A program made the position numbers and the translations under genes. Below, piece by piece: positions 6,209 through 8,453 of a stretch of DNA of 8,453 nt; positions within the stretch are counted from its first letter, which is position 1, and the number at the start of each line of letters is the position of its first letter. Under the pieces are notes generated by a model. It worked only from the letters and a program-made list of their open reading frames with translations. It did not search any database and was not told where the DNA came from. Source of the DNA: Polyangia bacterium (GTDB taxonomy: Bacteria; Myxococcota_A; Polyangia; Polyangiales; Polyangiaceae); NCBI GenBank assembly GCA_030433055.1, contig JAUILJ010000296.1:1-8453 (forward strand), given 5' to 3'.

Positions 6209-6518
6209 CCGCCTTCCCAGCGTCCGCGGGGCGTCACAAACGCTCACTGTGAAGGGTCGGTTAACGAAGTGAGGCACCGATCCCGTCGGCCCCTGCCCGA
6301 GCCATGCCACCGAAAGCGGAGAAAGCCGGCCTGAGTCTGGCCGACTCCCAGCAAAGAAGCGGCGGAAAAACGGCCCGATCGCTGTGAGTCCATGCATCCA
6401 GCAGCCGGCGTTGCTAAAGCCGGCGGGACGCTTGCGCCCACGCTGGCGCGAAACAACGTGAGGCAGGGAGCGCCGCTCGACAGGCTCGGTCGGCTCCCGC
6501 CAGAAGCGAGGAATTGCC

Positions 6519-7547
6519 ATGCAGAACACGTCCTGGATGCCCCCGTCCGTGTCCGACTCCCCGACCATCGAGACCTTCATCCTCGAGGGCATGTTCCAGG
6601 CGTCGGCTGCGACCGGGACGTTTACTTCAATCTTAAATCAGATCGTCCTGTCCTCGAAGCTGATCACCGGCCGCGTCCGGCGAGCTGGGCTGGCCGATCT
6701 CCTGGGGCACACCGGCGGCACGAACGTCCAGGGCGAGGTCGTGCAGAAGCTGGACGTGATCGCCAATGAGACCCTGATCCGCCAGCTCAAGCGCCGGGGG
6801 CACTGCGCAGGCATCGCGTCCGAGGAGCTCGACCACGCTGTCATTTTCCCCGAGGCAACAGGCAACTACCTGGTGTGCTTCGACCCGCTGGATGGGTCGA
6901 GCAACATCGACGTCAACATCAGCATCGGTACCATCTTCGCGCTGATGCGCTTCGACAGGAGCAAGGGCCCGCCCACCGAGCAGACGTTTCTCCAGAAGGG
7001 CTCGGACATGGTGGCAGCGGGTTACATCATCTACGGCTCGTCGACGGTGATCGTGATGACCACCGGGCAAGGGGTGCACGGCTTCACCTACGACCCTACC
7101 GCGGGAGAGTTCTTCCTCAGCCACGAGAACCTTCGGGTTCCCGAGCGGGGCAACACCTACTCGATCAACGAGGGCAACCACGCGAGGTGGAGCCCCCAGG
7201 TCAAAGCCTGGAACCAGTACATCAAAGGCGACGGCCCGGGGCGCCCGTACGGGCACCGCTACGTGGGTACGTTGGTGGCCGACGCCCACCGCACGTTGCT
7301 GCGCGGCGGGGTCTTCGTCTATCCCGAGGACAAGAAGAATCCCGACGGAAAGCTGCGGCTTTTGTACGAGGCCGCCCCGATGGCGATGATCTTCGAAGCC
7401 GCCGGGGGTGCTGCGTCGACGGGCACGAGGCGAGTCCTCGACGTCGAACCGGGCGAGCTCCACCAGCGCGTGCCGCTCGCGCTTGGCAGCAAGCGTGACG
7501 TGGAGGACTATGAGGCCATCCTGCGCGGCGAAACGCCTGTCCCCTAG
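6519..7547 (+). CDS. fbp: Class I fructose-1,6-bisphosphatase
   Basis: This 342-residue cytosolic enzyme hydrolyses fructose 1,6-bisphosphate to fructose 6-phosphate, the committed step of gluconeogenesis. Visible landmarks are GEVVQKLDVIANE (72-84), the acidic pair Glu102-Glu103 in ASEE, and the metal site DPLDGSSNIDVN (122-133) with Asp122 and Asp125. YSINEGN (214-220) and the C-terminal signature KLRLLYEAAPMA (278-289), with metal ligand Glu284, complete the active site. The length is normal for the class. The ATG at 6519 has GAGGAA at 6508-6513, five bases upstream. The gene diverges from pepA, and the next gene begins 133 bases downstream on the same strand. That gap holds only a weak inverted repeat, CAAACG/CGTTTG at 7623-7640. 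No disulfide-regulated chloroplast-type insertion is apparent. Confidence 0.97.
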   Translation: MQNTSWMPPSVSDSPTIETFILEGMFQASAATGTFTSILNQIVLSSKLITGRVRRAGLADLLGHTGGTNVQGEVVQKLDVIANETLIRQLKRRGHCAGIASEELDHAVIFPEATGNYLVCFDPLDGSSNIDVNISIGTIFALMRFDRSKGPPTEQTFLQKGSDMVAAGYIIYGSSTVIVMTTGQGVHGFTYDPTAGEFFLSHENLRVPERGNTYSINEGNHARWSPQVKAWNQYIKGDGPGRPYGHRYVGTLVADAHRTLLRGGVFVYPEDKKNPDGKLRLLYEAAPMAMIFEAAGGAASTGTRRVLDVEPGELHQRVPLALGSKRDVEDYEAILRGETPVP

Positions 7548-7680
7548 CGGCTCGCTTTTGACGCAGCGGCGCGCTGGAAAGTTCAAACGTCGAGGCAGAA
7601 CGACCAACCGCAGTGCGGGGCCCAAACGCGCCCCCGTTTGAGGTGGCCGCGACTGGCTATCGCTCCTATGCTTCCCGCGT

Positions 7681-8453
7681 ATGGGGCTTAAGCACGCCGG
7701 TTTGGCCACACTTGTCGTCGTTGGTCTGGGATCCTTCGCGCTCGATGCGAGCGCCCAGTATGGGCAGCCGCCGCCTCCCGGATATGGCCAGCCACCACCT
7801 CCGGGCTATCAGCAACAGCCCCCGCCGCCCGGATATCAACAACCCCCGCCTCCCGGGTACCAGCAGCAGCCTGGATACGGCCAGGGCTATGGTGGCGCGC
7901 CCCCGCCGCCCCCACCCAAGAAGAGCAGCGGGAGCGACTTCGAAATCGAGGGCTGGGCCGCTCGCATCGATCCGCTCAACTGGCTCCTTCAAGGTCGACT
8001 GGGGATCTCCGGCGACATCGCGCTGACCGAGTGGTTCAGCGTCGAGGTGCTGCCCGTTTTCGTGGTGAATAGCGAGCCCGTGTATTTCAACCTCAGCGGC
8101 CACGAAGACACGCTCAGCCAGGAAGGCAACTTCATCGGCGCGATGAGTGAGATCAACATCGGAGCCAGCTTCTGGCTCGAGGCGCCCCTGGAAGGCTACG
8201 TGTTGCGCGGCATCTTCAGCCACGGTGCGTACACCTACAAGGCGACCGACGACCAGGGCGAGTTCGACAGCGTCGACGAGACGTATAACAAGCTGACGTT
8301 CTTCTTTGGTTCCTACGGGAAATATGGCCCCATCAGCATTGGCGGCGGGATCGGCCTTGTTCTCGCCAAGACCATAGACCGCGCCCGCGGCCACGCGGAT
8401 CGGTCCGAACTCCCCGGCATAACGCAACGCCACGTCCCACATCTCTTCGCGCT
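7681..8453 (+). CDS. Secreted Pro/Gly/Tyr/Gln-rich protein, probable beta-rich outer-membrane protein (partial)
   Basis: The frame is open from the ATG at 7681 to the right edge (257 codons, no stop), so the gene is truncated by the window. A signal peptide (LATLVVVGLGSFA, 8-20) should be cleaved after ALDASA, at residues 25/26. Residues 26-79 are a low-complexity segment with four PPPPGY repeats and a run of six prolines. From about residue 85 there are alternating hydrophobic strands (WLLQGRLGI, WFSVEVLPVFVV, MSEINIGASFWLE, KLTFFFGSYGKYGPISIGGG) like a beta-barrel or other surface beta-domain. I do not recognise the family. No Shine-Dalgarno is seen; TATGCT at 7667-7672 could be a -10 for a near-leaderless message. 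The last ~27 codons, from 8371, look unlike the rest and include two ATA codons, otherwise absent from this reading frame. Confidence 0.75.
   Translation, partial: MGLKHAGLATLVVVGLGSFALDASAQYGQPPPPGYGQPPPPGYQQQPPPPGYQQPPPPGYQQQPGYGQGYGGAPPPPPPKKSSGSDFEIEGWAARIDPLNWLLQGRLGISGDIALTEWFSVEVLPVFVVNSEPVYFNLSGHEDTLSQEGNFIGAMSEINIGASFWLEAPLEGYVLRGIFSHGAYTYKATDDQGEFDSVDETYNKLTFFFGSYGKYGPISIGGGIGLVLAKTIDRARGHADRSELPGITQRHVPHLFA
7768..7860 (+). repeat. PPPPGY coding repeats
   Basis: Four PPPPGY motifs at residues 30-35, 38-43, 47-52 and 55-60 of the 7681 gene are joined by GQ, QQQ or QQ, so the spacing is 8 or 9 residues. The DNA is imperfectly repeated, with different proline codons (CCG, CCT, CCA, CCC). 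The protein pattern is therefore better kept than the nucleotides, which suggests selection on the peptide. It probably forms an extended linker just after the signal peptide. Confidence 0.85.

Larger units (their letters stand above)
6037..6518. other. Divergent pepA-fbp spacer
   Basis: This 482-bp stretch carries the control regions of two divergent genes and no convincing coding sequence. On the pepA side it holds the ribosome site, a run of palindromes (6066-6113) and a promoter candidate (6179-6208). Overlapping inverted repeats lie at 6129-6150 (CGGGGC/GCCCCG) and 6138-6160 (GGAACC/GGTTCC). On the fbp side there is AGCCGGCG twice near 6401-6425, a weak stem GGGAGC/GCTCCC at 6466-6498, and the fbp ribosome site GAGGAA at 6508-6513. 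I found no well-spaced promoter boxes for fbp. Confidence 0.6.

Noticed and set aside
6234..6255. CRP-like site TCACA-N9-TGTGA
   Set aside because: The half-sites are in the reverse order from the CRP consensus (TGTGA-N6-TCACA), and the spacing is wrong.
5651..6592. 313-codon minus-strand frame over the pepA start and spacer
   Set aside because: It overlaps the N-terminal part of pepA in another frame and reads as arginine-rich shadow. The spacer part has no protein-like features.
7623..7640. Terminator for fbp (CAAACG/CGTTTG)
   Set aside because: The stem has only 6 bp and no T-run follows. It could be chance in this spacer.
6633..7709. 358-codon minus-strand frame opposite fbp
   Set aside because: It is a shadow of the fructose-bisphosphatase gene, with low-complexity translation and no recognisable motif.

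Overview
This is a high-GC bacterial window of ordinary chromosomal character. The mix of genes suggests a Myxococcota (Polyangia-type) bacterium: a cysteine-rich PSI-domain lipoprotein, a secreted protein with a Pro-Gly-Tyr-Gln N-terminus, and single-copy housekeeping enzymes with long GC-rich spacers. That assignment is inference from gene style. No rRNA or other marker gene is present to prove it.

Layout from left to right. Bases 1-287 hold a minus-strand open frame that leaves the left edge and has no visible start codon. It abuts a ten-copy, 16-bp tandem array (250-407). The last array unit contains the stop codon of a small minus-strand DUF2277 gene (400-672). A 445-bp divergent spacer with two hairpins follows. 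Next comes a plus-strand lipoprotein gene (1118-2059) whose stop codon lies inside a second, unrelated 16-bp-period array (2045-2124). A minus-strand block follows: a CbrC/UPF0167-like protein (2144-2884), a SAM-dependent methyltransferase (3088-3807) and a DUF427 protein (3862-4383). The last two are closely spaced and probably co-transcribed. A rho-independent terminator (4491-4536) separates them from the minus-strand leucyl aminopeptidase gene pepA (4552-6036).

pepA and a plus-strand class I fructose-1,6-bisphosphatase gene (6519-7547) diverge from a 482-bp spacer. That spacer holds a candidate pepA promoter and a run of three palindromes in the pepA leader. After fbp, a plus-strand secreted, probably beta-rich outer-membrane protein starts at 7681 and runs off the right edge. 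Its last ~27 codons change character, while the opposite strand there reads like porin beta-strands. This may be a rearrangement or assembly join near 8360-8380.

The two enzymes have complete active sites: M17 peptidase for peptide turnover and FBPase for gluconeogenesis. I see no defence, CRISPR, phage, transposon or biosynthetic cluster. The most unusual signals are the two 16-bp-period arrays, each seeded over a gene's stop codon, and the twin CX3C tail of the lipoprotein.
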